Origin: Patescibacteria group bacterium
GTDB taxonomy: Bacteria; Patescibacteriota; Patescibacteriia; UBA11705; JABHMO01
Assembly (NCBI GenBank): GCA_018818405.1
Contig: JAHIRY010000011.1
Span: 1-34,656, forward strand
Length of the DNA stretch: 34,656 nt
Direction: 5' to 3'
Shown piece by piece: positions 21,782 to 29,665 of the stretch. Below the pieces are notes generated by a model. The model did no database searches, was not told the origin of the DNA, and was given only the letters and a program-made list of their open reading frames with translations. The stretch's first letter is position 1, and every line of letters begins with the position of its first letter. The position numbers were made by a program, and so were the translations under genes.

Positions 21782-23398
21782 TCACTCAACCGTCACCGCC
21801 ACTTCATTACTGTAAACTCCGCAAGCTGAACCCTCGTTTTGGCAAATTCTGAAATAATATGTTTTTCCGCTTTGCAAATTTCCCCAGGTGTCAGCCGAAT
21901 CATTGGCTGATGTTAATAAATGATGGGAATTGCCGGGAAAGATGACATTGCTGTTTTCGCTGTAGATTGATTTGAAACCTTTTGTTGCGTTCAGATTATT
22001 TGTTTTCCATCGGAGATTGACTTGCCCCGGTGAAGTGGAATCGCCGCTGAGTTCGATCGTTCCGCTTGTTTGTTCTTCGCCGGCTGATTGCGCATCGATT
22101 GTTATTTCAAAGTTTCCGCTGTACGCCAGACATTGTTCATCTTCTGAAAAAGCGCAAATGCGGAAATAATATTTTCCATCTTTTAAATTATCCCAAGTAT
22201 CTTGAAAATTATCTTTGTTGACAGTGTGAAAATACGCGCCCGGAAAAATCGGATTTGCATCGGCTGACATCAATGTTTTGAAGTTCTGAATGTTTGACGA
22301 GTCTTCCATTTTCCAAGTTAATTTCACTCCATTGTTTACCCGTTCTCCTGAAAGCGCAATTCGGGCTTCCGCGGTTTTTGAAGTGATGACAAATGTTTTT
22401 TGGTTTTTGTTTTTTCCTTTTGTGACAGTTATTTTAATTTTGTTTTCTCCCTCAGCCAGATTTATTTCCGTTTCAAATGCTCCGTTTTTATTGTCAATTT
22501 CCTTGCCGTCGCGAAAAATTTCCGCTTCCGGATCGGTTGTTCCTTTGATTGTTATTTTGCTTTTGTCGGTTTCAAATTCCGATTCCGCCGGTTCGGTAAT
22601 GCTGATGGGAACCGCTTTTTCGAAAATTCCCACCAGAAAATTATTTTCTTTGTCTTTTTCCAGATTCCATGAATACCAATCGTTCGCCAGCAAATCGTCA
22701 GTGGAAATGTCATCGGTTTTTATCATTTCTTCCAGCTGAGATGTCGGCGAAATTTTCGCGCCCGTGCCCGCTTCAATTGTTCGAATATTTAAAATGTTTT
22801 CATTTTCAATTATTTTTACTTTCACGCGATTTTCCGTGACCGCCAGATCAATATTGTTTCCCGCTGAAGTTGTGTTGAACGCGGTTCCGATCGCGGAAAT
22901 CTCAATTTTCCCTTTTGTGACTTTGTAAGTCGCCGTTGATTTGTCGCTCACTCGGTGAAAAGCTGTTCCGCTTTTTTGTTCCATTGCGATATTGGCCATG
23001 CCGAGTTCGTCGAATTTCATTTCCGTATTTTCCGACAAGCGAACAATGCTTTTGTCCGGCAATTCAATGGTCGCTTTCGTTTTTTCCCCGGTTTTGACCG
23101 AAGCCGCCGCATCGATCTGATCGTCCAGAGTTGCGTCTCGCCATTCCTGTCCGTCCTGCATCAGCTGAATTTCTCCGTCAATGTAAGTGATTTTCGCGGT
23201 TTTGACCGGAACGGTTTCCTGATCAGTGAATTTTTGCGTTGTCAATGTCGGCTCTTCCGCCCGCTGGATGGACCAATATATGAATCCGAATCCGGCGAGG
23301 AATAATACAATCAGCAGATAAAACCCTTTTGTTTTGTGAAACGGTTTTTTGTAATAGTTTTTTGAACTCTTTGAATATGAATGATATCTTCCAACCAT
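21782..23398 (-). CDS. Membrane-anchored FecR-domain protein with Ig/Fn3-like repeats
   Basis: 538 residues. A basic cytoplasmic N-terminus (1-24) precedes one membrane helix (25-44, ending FGFIYWSI), so the rest is outside. Residues about 66-240 form a FecR domain: AKITYIDGEIQLMQDGQEWRDA opening, TKATIELPDKSIVRLSENTEM, and AIGTAFNTT, the usual end of the core. Next come a bacterial Ig-like domain (about 262-340, ITEPAESEFETDKSKITIKG and AEGENKIKITVTKG) and two Fn3-like repeats, each with an 'F-S-x-N-P/V-IFPG ... DTW-NL-GK-YYFRIC' core. FecR domains often sense signals for ECF sigma factors, but in such long secreted proteins the domain is probably a structural/binding module. No anti-sigma N-domain is seen. 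Surface role likely; ligand unknown. Confidence 0.82.
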   Translation of the reverse strand: MVGRYHSYSKSSKNYYKKPFHKTKGFYLLIVLFLAGFGFIYWSIQRAEEPTLTTQKFTDQETVPVKTAKITYIDGEIQLMQDGQEWRDATLDDQIDAAASVKTGEKTKATIELPDKSIVRLSENTEMKFDELGMANIAMEQKSGTAFHRVSDKSTATYKVTKGKIEISAIGTAFNTTSAGNNIDLAVTENRVKVKIIENENILNIRTIEAGTGAKISPTSQLEEMIKTDDISTDDLLANDWYSWNLEKDKENNFLVGIFEKAVPISITEPAESEFETDKSKITIKGTTDPEAEIFRDGKEIDNKNGAFETEINLAEGENKIKITVTKGKNKNQKTFVITSKTAEARIALSGERVNNGVKLTWKMEDSSNIQNFKTLMSADANPIFPGAYFHTVNKDNFQDTWDNLKDGKYYFRICAFSEDEQCLAYSGNFEITIDAQSAGEEQTSGTIELSGDSTSPGQVNLRWKTNNLNATKGFKSIYSENSNVIFPGNSHHLLTSANDSADTWGNLQSGKTYYFRICQNEGSACGVYSNEVAVTVE

Positions 23399-23416
23399 AT
23401 TATATAATGTAAATCA

Positions 23417-23447
23417 AAATAGCTGTGAATTATCTTTCAGCTATTTC
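23417..23447 (-). terminator. Hairpin after elp3, possible weak terminator
   Basis: 9-bp stem AAATAGCTG / CAGCTATTT, loop 12 nt, followed on the minus strand by TGATTT. The T-run is short. Confidence 0.4.
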
Positions 23448-23481
23448 TAATTTTATAGTATATGAAGAATTTTGCCAATGT

Positions 23482-25050
23482 TTACAACTTTTTTGTCATG
23501 TAGGTTCCTTCTTGTCCATATCCGAGTTTTTTGTAATATCCGCGGACGCCGACTCCTGAGATAACCGCCATTTTTTCAAATCCGGCGGCGCGCGCCAGCT
23601 CTTCCGCTTTTTCCGTCAGTTTCGTGCCAAATCCCGAATGTTGAATTCCGGTTTGTTTTCCCGCAAGCGGAACCAATTTTCCGTAAGTGTGAATTTCTCG
23701 AATCATGGCGCAGCCGTTTATTTCCGGAATGAAATTTTGTTCATTTTTTTCCGGCAATCGCAATCGCAAAAAAGCGTAAAGCTTTCGTTTGTCCGGCGAA
23801 GCGTATTGCAGGAAATATTCGGTTGCCGAGTTCGCTTTGAATTTTTCAATGAATAATTTCGCTTGTTTCAAATCTTTGATATCTTCTCTGGCTTCTCGAC
23901 AGCGGATGCATTGGCACGGCGTTTTCATTTCAATCAATTTTTTTTGCAATGATTCTCGCAGGTTTGTGATTTTGTTTCCGGCTGAAATGCTTTCCTGCGG
24001 AATGTCGCGAATCAATCGGATTATTCTAACGCGATCCGGTGTTGCGAGTTTCATTTTTAGCAATAAATTGAAAAGTTGTTTTTCCGAATACGGTTTGTAT
24101 TTTCCCGATTTCCAAGATTTGTAAATCGCTGTTCCTTTTGTCACCACGGTCGGATATATTTTTATGAAATCCGGCTGGAAATTTTCATCGCTGAACATTT
24201 GCTTGAACAATTTCAAATCCTTGGCCGGCGTTGAACCGGGAAGTCCGGGCATGATGTGATAACAAATTTTAAATCCCGCCTGCCGGAAAAGTTTTGTCGC
24301 GGAAATTATTTCTTTTACGCCGTGTCCGCGTTTATTCAATTCCAAAATTTTGTCATCAATCGCTTGCACGCCGAGCTCGACTTTTGTCGCTCCTAGTTTT
24401 CGCCAATATTGAATTTCTTTTTCATCGCAAAAATCCGGCCGGGTTTCCAGCGTCAGCGCGACGATTCTGTGTTTCGCTTTTTCATTCAGTTCATGCGCGC
24501 AGGAAATGTTTTTGGAAGTTTTCCCATTGCAAGCGTCAAAACATCGTTTGATAAACCATGATTGATATTGTCGAGGAAAATAAGACCAAGTTCCGCCCAT
24601 GACAATCAATTCTATTTTGTCGGTCGCGTGTCCGTTCGCTTCGAGCGCTTTGATTCTCGCGGAAACTTGCTTGAACGGATCAAACTTCAACATGATGGCG
24701 CGCATGACAGCCGGTTCATTGGAAAGATAGCTTTTCGGCATTTGTTTTTCAGTCGGACAAAAAGCGCATTTTCCAGGGCAGGGGAATGGCTTGGTGAGAA
24801 CCGCGACCGGCGCGACTCCGGACATTGTGCGGATTTTTCTTTTTTGCAGCATTTTTTCCATTTCAATATTCGGCGCGATTTGTTTAAGTTTAATCATTTT
24901 TCGATACAAACCCAAAAGTTCGGCATTGGTCGGCATGCCGGATTTTTGCGCATTGCAAAAAGCGCGCTTTTTCTTGTTCAGCTGATCAGCGGTTTTTATT
25001 TTCAAATCAATCAACTGTGCGATAAGTTGTTCGCAATTTTCCGTATTCAT
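23482..25050 (-). CDS. elp3: Elp3-type tRNA wobble-uridine modification enzyme
   Basis: Elp3 is the catalytic subunit of Elongator: a radical-SAM domain joined to a GNAT acetyltransferase that makes cm5U at tRNA U34 using acetyl-CoA. 522 residues from the ATG at 25050 (a TTG at 25101 is less likely). The radical-SAM cluster cysteines are in PCPGKCAFCPTEK, followed by the Elp3-typical SYLSNEPAVMRA, KIELIVMGGTWS, ALTLETRPDFC and KVELGVQ. The middle has TPCQCIRCREAR, the zinc-like Cys cluster. The C-terminal GNAT part has QHSGFGTKLTEKAEELAR and ends GYGQEGTYMTKKL. Stand-alone Elp3 is known in archaea and a few bacteria. Promoter at 25073-25101. A Trm9-like methyltransferase lies 3.4 kb away. Confidence 0.93.
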   Translation of the reverse strand: MNTENCEQLIAQLIDLKIKTADQLNKKKRAFCNAQKSGMPTNAELLGLYRKMIKLKQIAPNIEMEKMLQKRKIRTMSGVAPVAVLTKPFPCPGKCAFCPTEKQMPKSYLSNEPAVMRAIMLKFDPFKQVSARIKALEANGHATDKIELIVMGGTWSYFPRQYQSWFIKRCFDACNGKTSKNISCAHELNEKAKHRIVALTLETRPDFCDEKEIQYWRKLGATKVELGVQAIDDKILELNKRGHGVKEIISATKLFRQAGFKICYHIMPGLPGSTPAKDLKLFKQMFSDENFQPDFIKIYPTVVTKGTAIYKSWKSGKYKPYSEKQLFNLLLKMKLATPDRVRIIRLIRDIPQESISAGNKITNLRESLQKKLIEMKTPCQCIRCREAREDIKDLKQAKLFIEKFKANSATEYFLQYASPDKRKLYAFLRLRLPEKNEQNFIPEINGCAMIREIHTYGKLVPLAGKQTGIQHSGFGTKLTEKAEELARAAGFEKMAVISGVGVRGYYKKLGYGQEGTYMTKKL

Positions 25051-25072
25051 AAGTAAATTTAGCTGTCTTTGA

Positions 25073-25101
25073 ATTATAACCGAATGCGCGGCGAAAAACA
25101 A
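25073..25101 (-). promoter_or_regulatory. Promoter of elp3
   Basis: Minus strand: -35 TTGTTT (25096-25101), 17-bp spacer, perfect -10 TATAAT (25073-25078); short leader of about 16 nt. Confidence 0.6.
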
Positions 25102-25117
25102 GGCGGTAAAAGAACGC

Positions 25118-25146
25118 TTGACAATCCGATTATTTTCCGTTAAAAA
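25118..25146 (+). promoter_or_regulatory. Promoter of the 25195 gene
   Basis: -35 TTGACA (25118-25123), 17-bp spacer, -10 TAAAAA (25141-25146). Divergent from the elp3 promoter, 16 bp apart. Confidence 0.65.
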
Positions 25147-25194
25147 TAAGTTTCACCCGCGAGCAGAGCAACAGGCGTTGCGAGGAGGGTTGAA

Positions 25195-25650
25195 ATGTCA
25201 GATGGACTTAAAATTTTTTCATCGTTGACTATTTGTAGAATAACCATTGCGGCAAATCCGTCATTTGTCGCCTATGGCCAATATCTCACAACAATACCGT
25301 ATATCGGTCATGAATTTACTGAGTTTTTTTGCGGGAGGCAGTTTGTTGGTAAATCAATCTGTCCGATGGAATGTTTTCTTCAGGTAATTGATGAGTACTC
25401 CCAAAAAGTAGTAACTCCATATGAGGGGCATTATGAGCTATCCGTGATTCGCGACATCGTTCTCAATGATAGTAAAACTTCAGTCCGGATTTTGTTGAAT
25501 AGATTGCCGACTGACAATCAGAAAGTTTTTTGCATTTTGGACGATCTTGTAGCGCAGGCGACTGAGATGGCTGATGATCCGACAATCGCTCTTGCGAATG
25601 TGCGAGAAATTCATAGTTGGATCTCGAGAAATCGAGATCAAAAGAAGTAA
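25195..25650 (+). CDS. Unrecognised protein
   Basis: 151 residues. The ATG at 25195 has a full AGGAGGG (25183-25189) six bases before it. No family recognised. There is no signal peptide. The protein is mixed alpha/beta, with Cys at ICRIT, FFCGR, SICPMECF and VFCIL that do not form an obvious zinc site. The second half (DNQKVFCILDDLVAQATEM, then IHSWISRNRDQKK) looks helical. It is a single-gene unit with its own promoter and a terminator at 25675-25695. The 3' end contains a GATCTCG/CGAGATC hairpin. Function unknown. Confidence 0.6.
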   Translation: MSDGLKIFSSLTICRITIAANPSFVAYGQYLTTIPYIGHEFTEFFCGRQFVGKSICPMECFLQVIDEYSQKVVTPYEGHYELSVIRDIVLNDSKTSVRILLNRLPTDNQKVFCILDDLVAQATEMADDPTIALANVREIHSWISRNRDQKK

Positions 25651-25674
25651 ACCCACTATCAAATAAGCTCCGAC

Positions 25675-25695
25675 GCAATGCGTCCGGAGCTTTTT
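25675..25695 (+). terminator. Terminator after the 25195 gene
   Basis: Stem AGCTCCG-ACGC / GCGT-C-CGGAGCT with loop AAT, then TTTTT. Confidence 0.8.
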
Positions 25696-25751
25696 CGTCC
25701 GACTCAGTGATATCGCGCAAAGTCGCATTTAATTTAGAATACCACGAAACC

Positions 25752-25780
25752 TTGATATTTTCATTATAATTTGGTAATTT
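25752..25780 (+). promoter_or_regulatory. Promoter of the 25916 gene
   Basis: -35 TTGATA (25752-25757), 17-bp spacer, -10 TAATTT (25775-25780). It gives a leader of about 128 nt. Confidence 0.5.
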
Positions 25781-25915
25781 AACGCAAGTGTTCGCACATT
25801 ACAATCCAGCCTCCTCGAGAGGCACTGTAAATGCTGAAGCGCTGCTCCGGCGCCAAGCACTGTGACCGGCGGATGAATGTTCGCCAAAGAAAACCGTGAG
25901 AAGGAGATCGCAGAC

Positions 25916-27211
25916 ATGGAAAACCTCTATTATAAAAGCAGCGGCGGCAGAGCGCAAACTTGCAAAGTCGTAGTTTCCGGCAATGGACATGTTGTTGCCA
26001 AGAATTACGATCCGAAGACTTTGCGCGAAGGCGATATCGGAATCACGATGCGCCTCGATGGCAGCGAAAATTTGGAGCAGATGAGCGCGGCTCAAAAAGA
26101 AATCTCTCTCACCGCCTCGCATGCAATGGCTCGAGATGTTTTCGCATCTTTGGGCGAAGCTCCTGATGACACGATTTTCAAGCCCGGCACTTGCTGGGAG
26201 TTTTGCAGTGACAATAGTTCTGCTGAATACGGTTCGGTTATTCGCGCGACAAAAGAAGGAATTCAATTCCTGATTTGGGATTTCGAACGAGGAAGGTTCA
26301 TCGAAGCATTTCGATCCTGGAAATACGACTATAACGAAATTCCCGACTGTGTCGGACAGATTGAATTTGTTAAATTTCTTTTGCCATTTGCAGAACGAGA
26401 TGAAGGGTTTGAAAAACTAATCGATTTTTTGCCGCCATCTGAGGATGAATATCTTATTGATTGGGCCAGTAAATTGGAATCTTCGAATTATAGTTGCTAT
26501 TCAACGAGCTGGAGGCTGGTTCTTTCTCATGTGAAGGACAGCGCTCTCATCGAAAGGCTTGCATTTGATTCGGAACGTTTTGATTGGATTGCGCGAACCA
26601 GATTGATCACTCGGGTGGCTGATGAAGATAAAATCTATGCGTATCTTCGCAGTCTAGTGGATGCAAAACCGGAAAATGTTTTTACTTTGCTAAAGATAAG
26701 CTCTGAAAATCTCACGAATGAAGATTACATCGAAGAATTTGTAGCCAAGGATTTGCCGTTGTTGCAGGATGATTCGCTAGAAATGAAAGCAAATTTCCAC
26801 TTTGGTGATTGGTCAGATTTATGCAGTTATTTGGTATCAAAGATTCATTCGCAGGAAAAGTTGAAAAAACTTTTTTCGATCAATGAACTTAACATTCATC
26901 TGAAAGAAGCTATTTTGAAAAAGATCAATGATTTGGAGCTTTCCTGGAGCATGGTTTTTCTGGGGGATTCAGAAATGGCCGTGATTGCATTGCGGCACGT
27001 GCGTGAGCTGGATAATAATAATCCCGATATATTCTCACGCCGGATCGTGAGGGCGGTGCTGGACAAAAAAATGTTGATGAAAAACAGAAAATTTCTTGTC
27101 AGCTGGCTATTGATGACAGAAGCATCTGCGCTTCTGAAATTGCCCAAGAAATTCAAACTGCCGGCAACTATTTATAAGAAGCTGTCTGCATCGGGCATCA
27201 TAGAAGACTGA
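25916..27211 (+). CDS. Unrecognised 431-residue protein
   Basis: The ATG at 25916 follows AAGGAG (25901-25906); an upstream ATG at 25877 adds 13 residues but lacks a ribosome site. No family recognised. The N-terminal about 135 residues are beta-rich with a Gly/Ser turn (YYKSSGGRAQTCKVVVSGNG) and contain EGDIGITMRLDG and FLIWDFERGRFIEAF. The remainder (about 150-431) is helical, with repeated 'short helix-turn-helix' units such as ALIERLAFDSERFDWIART, VFTLLKISSENLTNEDYIEE and AVIALRHVRELDNNN, which may be an alpha-solenoid; this is only an impression. No signal peptide or membrane segment. The leader has a GCCTC/GAGGC hairpin (25809-25823). Ends at the terminator 27232-27259. Confidence 0.65.
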   Translation: MENLYYKSSGGRAQTCKVVVSGNGHVVAKNYDPKTLREGDIGITMRLDGSENLEQMSAAQKEISLTASHAMARDVFASLGEAPDDTIFKPGTCWEFCSDNSSAEYGSVIRATKEGIQFLIWDFERGRFIEAFRSWKYDYNEIPDCVGQIEFVKFLLPFAERDEGFEKLIDFLPPSEDEYLIDWASKLESSNYSCYSTSWRLVLSHVKDSALIERLAFDSERFDWIARTRLITRVADEDKIYAYLRSLVDAKPENVFTLLKISSENLTNEDYIEEFVAKDLPLLQDDSLEMKANFHFGDWSDLCSYLVSKIHSQEKLKKLFSINELNIHLKEAILKKINDLELSWSMVFLGDSEMAVIALRHVRELDNNNPDIFSRRIVRAVLDKKMLMKNRKFLVSWLLMTEASALLKLPKKFKLPATIYKKLSASGIIED

Positions 27212-27231
27212 TTTTAGGAAGTTGAAATTTC

Positions 27232-27259
27232 GCGCGTTGCCAAGCAACGCGCTTTTTTT
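27232..27259 (+). terminator. Terminator after the 25916 gene
   Basis: Perfect 9-bp stem GCGCGTTGC / GCAACGCGC, loop CAA, then TTTTTTT. Confidence 0.9.
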
Positions 27260-27303
27260 ATTATTAAATTTAGATAATTAGACATGACAAAAATCAAATG
27301 AAA

Positions 27304-27336
27304 TAAAAGAGACGCGTTTATACGCGGCTCTTTTGT
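27304..27336. terminator. Terminator of the secreted repeat protein gene (bidirectional)
   Basis: Stem AAAAGAG-ACGCG / CGCG-GCTCTTTT, loop TTTATA, flanked by an A-run before and TTTTGTTTTT after; it serves the minus-strand gene ending at 27349. Confidence 0.75.
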
Positions 27337-27348
27337 TTTTCCAAATTT

Positions 27349-28428
27349 TTAATCAGCAATTATTTGCATATCATCCAAGACTTGATCCAGAATTTTCACT
27401 GACGCGTCAATGTCCGATTCATTGGGAATAATCATTTTTAGGTGAATGAATTTTCTCGTATTCACCATTATATCCACAATATATTCCGCTCCTTTGTCAA
27501 AATTGATGTCATCAACTTTTGTATTGATTTGATAATTAAAAATTTGTTTTTGCGCCGGCTTCACGCCGACTATCAAACTTTGATTTTTCAGTTTTTCCGT
27601 ATCTTTCTTGCTGGCAATATTCAGATCTCCCAGAGTGGAATCTTTTGACGGCTGAAGAACGAAAATTTCCAGAATCGCGGAAGCGTCCGGAGCGGTCAGT
27701 GTCGAGTCATCAATTATTGAAAAACCGCGATATGTTTTATTTTTATATTCTCCGGTTTTTTTCGTCCAGTTGTTCGGATATTTCACAGAATAATGTTCAG
27801 CCGCTGTCATTGATTCTTTGATATAATTCGTGGAAATTTTTGCGAGATTGGCATTTGTAATGCCCACTCCCAGTTTTCTCATGACACTGAATGCGTCAGA
27901 CGCTCGGCCGAGAAAATATCGTTTGCTGTCGCCCGGATTCACATACCAGGCTTCGCCGTGCTTTTGCACTTGGAGCAGAATTTTCCCGGACAATCTGGCT
28001 GTCAGCGCGTTATTCCTCGGCAAATCTCCGGCGCCCAGCGGATTGCTCCATTTTTCTATTTCCGCTTTGTCGGAAAAATCATCATTATCAGAATCGGCAT
28101 TGTCGATTTTCGTTCCCAGTGAAATTTCTTCAATGTCCGACAAACCGTCCTGATCGGAATCATAAGAATCGCTTGCCAGAACTCCGACCGGAATCAGCGC
28201 CAGATCAGCATTGGTAATTCCCAGCCCGAGCGTCCTCATAATATTGTAAGCGTCATCCGGCTTTCCCAGATAATACCGTTCATCATTGTCCGGATTGATA
28301 TACCATGCTTCTCCATGGCTTTCCACTTGCAGATAAATTCTGCCCGAATGAATGCTCCGCGCGCTTGCCAAACTCGGCAAAAATGCGATAATAAGAGCGA
28401 TTGATGCGATTGACAGTTTTTTGTTCAT
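27349..28428 (-). CDS. Secreted protein with two 'HGEAWY' repeats and Ca-binding Asp repeats
   Basis: 359 residues. The signal peptide (1-23, MNKKLSIASIALIIAFLPSL then ASA) is followed by two copies of a 52-residue domain at 28-79 and 147-198. Both follow the pattern SG+I.LQV..HGEAWY.NP....RY.LG...DA...MR.LG.GITNA.LA.I. Between them are two Asp-rich loops, DSDQDGLSDIEE and DSDNDDFSDKAE, of the thrombospondin-type-3/calcium-binding kind. The C-terminal about 150 residues (SVKYPNNWTKK to the end) resemble a PsbP-like lipoprotein domain. The repeat is one I associate with Patescibacteria exported proteins; its ligand is unknown. No Shine-Dalgarno sequence. Promoter at 28465-28493. Confidence 0.85.
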   Translation of the reverse strand: MNKKLSIASIALIIAFLPSLASARSIHSGRIYLQVESHGEAWYINPDNDERYYLGKPDDAYNIMRTLGLGITNADLALIPVGVLASDSYDSDQDGLSDIEEISLGTKIDNADSDNDDFSDKAEIEKWSNPLGAGDLPRNNALTARLSGKILLQVQKHGEAWYVNPGDSKRYFLGRASDAFSVMRKLGVGITNANLAKISTNYIKESMTAAEHYSVKYPNNWTKKTGEYKNKTYRGFSIIDDSTLTAPDASAILEIFVLQPSKDSTLGDLNIASKKDTEKLKNQSLIVGVKPAQKQIFNYQINTKVDDINFDKGAEYIVDIMVNTRKFIHLKMIIPNESDIDASVKILDQVLDDMQIIAD

Positions 28429-28464
28429 AGGTTTTTTAAAAGCAAGTTAAGTTTATCCCGCTTA

Positions 28465-28493
28465 ATTATATAACAAATGCCGCAATCTTCCAA
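28465..28493 (-). promoter_or_regulatory. Promoter of the secreted repeat protein gene
   Basis: Minus strand: -35 TTGGAA (28488-28493), 17-bp spacer, -10 TATAAT (28465-28470). The same AT block reads TATAAC (28469-28474) on the plus strand and may act for the divergent methyltransferase. Confidence 0.55.
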
Positions 28494-28506
28494 AAATCCA
28501 ATAACA

Positions 28507-29199
28507 ATGAACAAACAAAGCTACGACAAAATCGCGGCGGAATTTTCCGGCACGCGCGGTTTGGTTTGGCAAGACATTGAATATTTGTTTCGGTTTGTAA
28601 ATGAAAATGACAAAATTTTGGACGCGGGCTGCGGCAACGGACGTTTGCTTGGGAATAAAAAATTGAAAATAAAAAAAGAAAATTATTTCGGCATTGATTT
28701 CAGTGAAAATTTAATTGCAGAGGCGCAAAGAAAATTCCCCGGCTACAAATTCGCAATGGTTGATATATTGAATCTTTCCGATAAAGTGAATGAACGATTT
28801 GATGTTGTTTTTATGATTTCATCGCTCAATCATTTTCCGAAAGAAAAACACTCGGCTGTAATTAAAAGCGTAAAAAAAGTTTTAGCTCCGGGTGGAAAAA
28901 TATTTCTGGTCAATTGGAATTTGTGGAATATTTTGCGAAAAAAATCAGTCTGGCGAAAATCCGGAAAAATCAAATTGCCGGATTTTAAAAAATTCAAAGA
29001 TGTGATGACAATGTGGCAGAGCGGGCAAAAGCAAGTTCCATTATATTATTACGCTTTTACAAAGGGAGAAATCAGCCGGCTCCTGCGCGCGAACGGTTTT
29101 CGGATCGTGGAAAATTTTTACAGCAAAAAAGGAGAGAAAACCAATCTTTTTTTCGCTGACAATATTGTGACAAGAGCAGTTCTTGTTGACAAAAAATAA
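28507..29199 (+). CDS. SAM methyltransferase, Trm9/ALKBH8-like
   Basis: A class I methyltransferase of 230 residues. Motif I is LDAGCGNGRL (38-47), followed by FGIDFSENLI, and by FDVVFMISSLNHFPKEKHSA and VLAPGGKIFLVNW. The order of features matches Trm9/ALKBH8: an opening YDKIAAEFSGTRGLVWQDIE, a 'HF' motif after the beta-4 strand, the APGG loop, and a late YYYAFTKGEISRLLRANGF. Trm9 methylates the cm5U side chain at tRNA wobble U34, the product of Elp3, and elp3 is nearby. The upstream ATG at 28477 (adding 10 residues) lies over the likely transcription start, so 28507 is preferred. The tRNA role is inference from family resemblance. Confidence 0.8.
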   Translation: MNKQSYDKIAAEFSGTRGLVWQDIEYLFRFVNENDKILDAGCGNGRLLGNKKLKIKKENYFGIDFSENLIAEAQRKFPGYKFAMVDILNLSDKVNERFDVVFMISSLNHFPKEKHSAVIKSVKKVLAPGGKIFLVNWNLWNILRKKSVWRKSGKIKLPDFKKFKDVMTMWQSGQKQVPLYYYAFTKGEISRLLRANGFRIVENFYSKKGEKTNLFFADNIVTRAVLVDKK

Positions 29200-29213
29200 A
29201 AAAGTGTTAGTAT
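29186..29213 (+). promoter_or_regulatory. Promoter of the 29262 gene
   Basis: -35 TTGACA (29186-29191), 16-bp spacer, -10 TAGTAT (29208-29213), beginning inside the last codons of the methyltransferase. Confidence 0.65.
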
Positions 29214-29261
29214 TTACTTTTGGGAGAGATTGACTCAACTTTGCAATACAAGGAGTGAAAA

Positions 29262-29594
29262 GTGAGCGCAAAAATCACGATTGCGGGCGGTGAAACGTTT
29301 TTTCTGCTGATCGATGGCGTTTTCGCCGAGCTCTTGCGCTTGGCAGCGAATAATCCGCGGATTTTGCTGACGCTGGTTGATTGCGCCACCGTCGGATTGC
29401 CTGTCCCAAAGAGCGAAGTTTCATTTCTGCTGGATGAAAAAAACAATTACCATTTGCTTGACAGCAACGGCCGAATTGCGACCGCGATCCAGCCGATTAT
29501 TGTTTCGTCAGTCCGAATTGAATCTGGAAAAATTTGGCTGACTCATCCGGTGACAAAAGTAAAAACAGAAGGCCGTTGCCTGACCGGGCTGTGA
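29262..29594 (+). CDS. Unrecognised small protein (GTG start)
   Basis: 110 residues from a GTG at 29262, set by AAGGAG at 29250-29255 six bases upstream. No family recognised. The protein is compact and beta-rich: KITIAGGETFFLLIDG at the start, VSFLLDEKNNYHLLDSNG in the middle and PIIVSSVRIESGKIWLTHP near the end, with one helix (FAELLRLAANNPRILLTLVD). No signal peptide or membrane helix. It is a single-gene unit between its own promoter and a terminator (29601-29627), just upstream of the murC promoter. Confidence 0.6.
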   Translation: MSAKITIAGGETFFLLIDGVFAELLRLAANNPRILLTLVDCATVGLPVPKSEVSFLLDEKNNYHLLDSNGRIATAIQPIIVSSVRIESGKIWLTHPVTKVKTEGRCLTGL

Positions 29595-29600
29595 AAAGTT

Positions 29601-29627
29601 CCCTCCGATTCAACAATCGGGGGTTTT
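29601..29627 (+). terminator. Terminator after the 29262 gene
   Basis: Stem CCTCCGATT / AATCGGGGG (G-T pair), loop CAAC, then TTTT. Followed within four bases by the murC promoter. Confidence 0.8.
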
Positions 29628-29630
29628 AAT

Positions 29631-29659
29631 TTGAAAAATAACATGAATTTAGGTAAAAT
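29631..29659 (+). promoter_or_regulatory. murC promoter, giving a leaderless start
   Basis: -35 TTGAAA (29631-29636), 17-bp spacer, -10 TAAAAT (29654-29659). Seven bases on is the A of the murC ATG at 29666, so the mRNA would begin with its start codon. Confidence 0.7.
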
Positions 29660-29665
29660 GGAAAT

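Noticed and set aside
25051-25101. A TTG start for elp3 at 25101
   Set aside because: It would begin in the -35 box of a good promoter; the ATG at 25050 gives a normal N-terminus.
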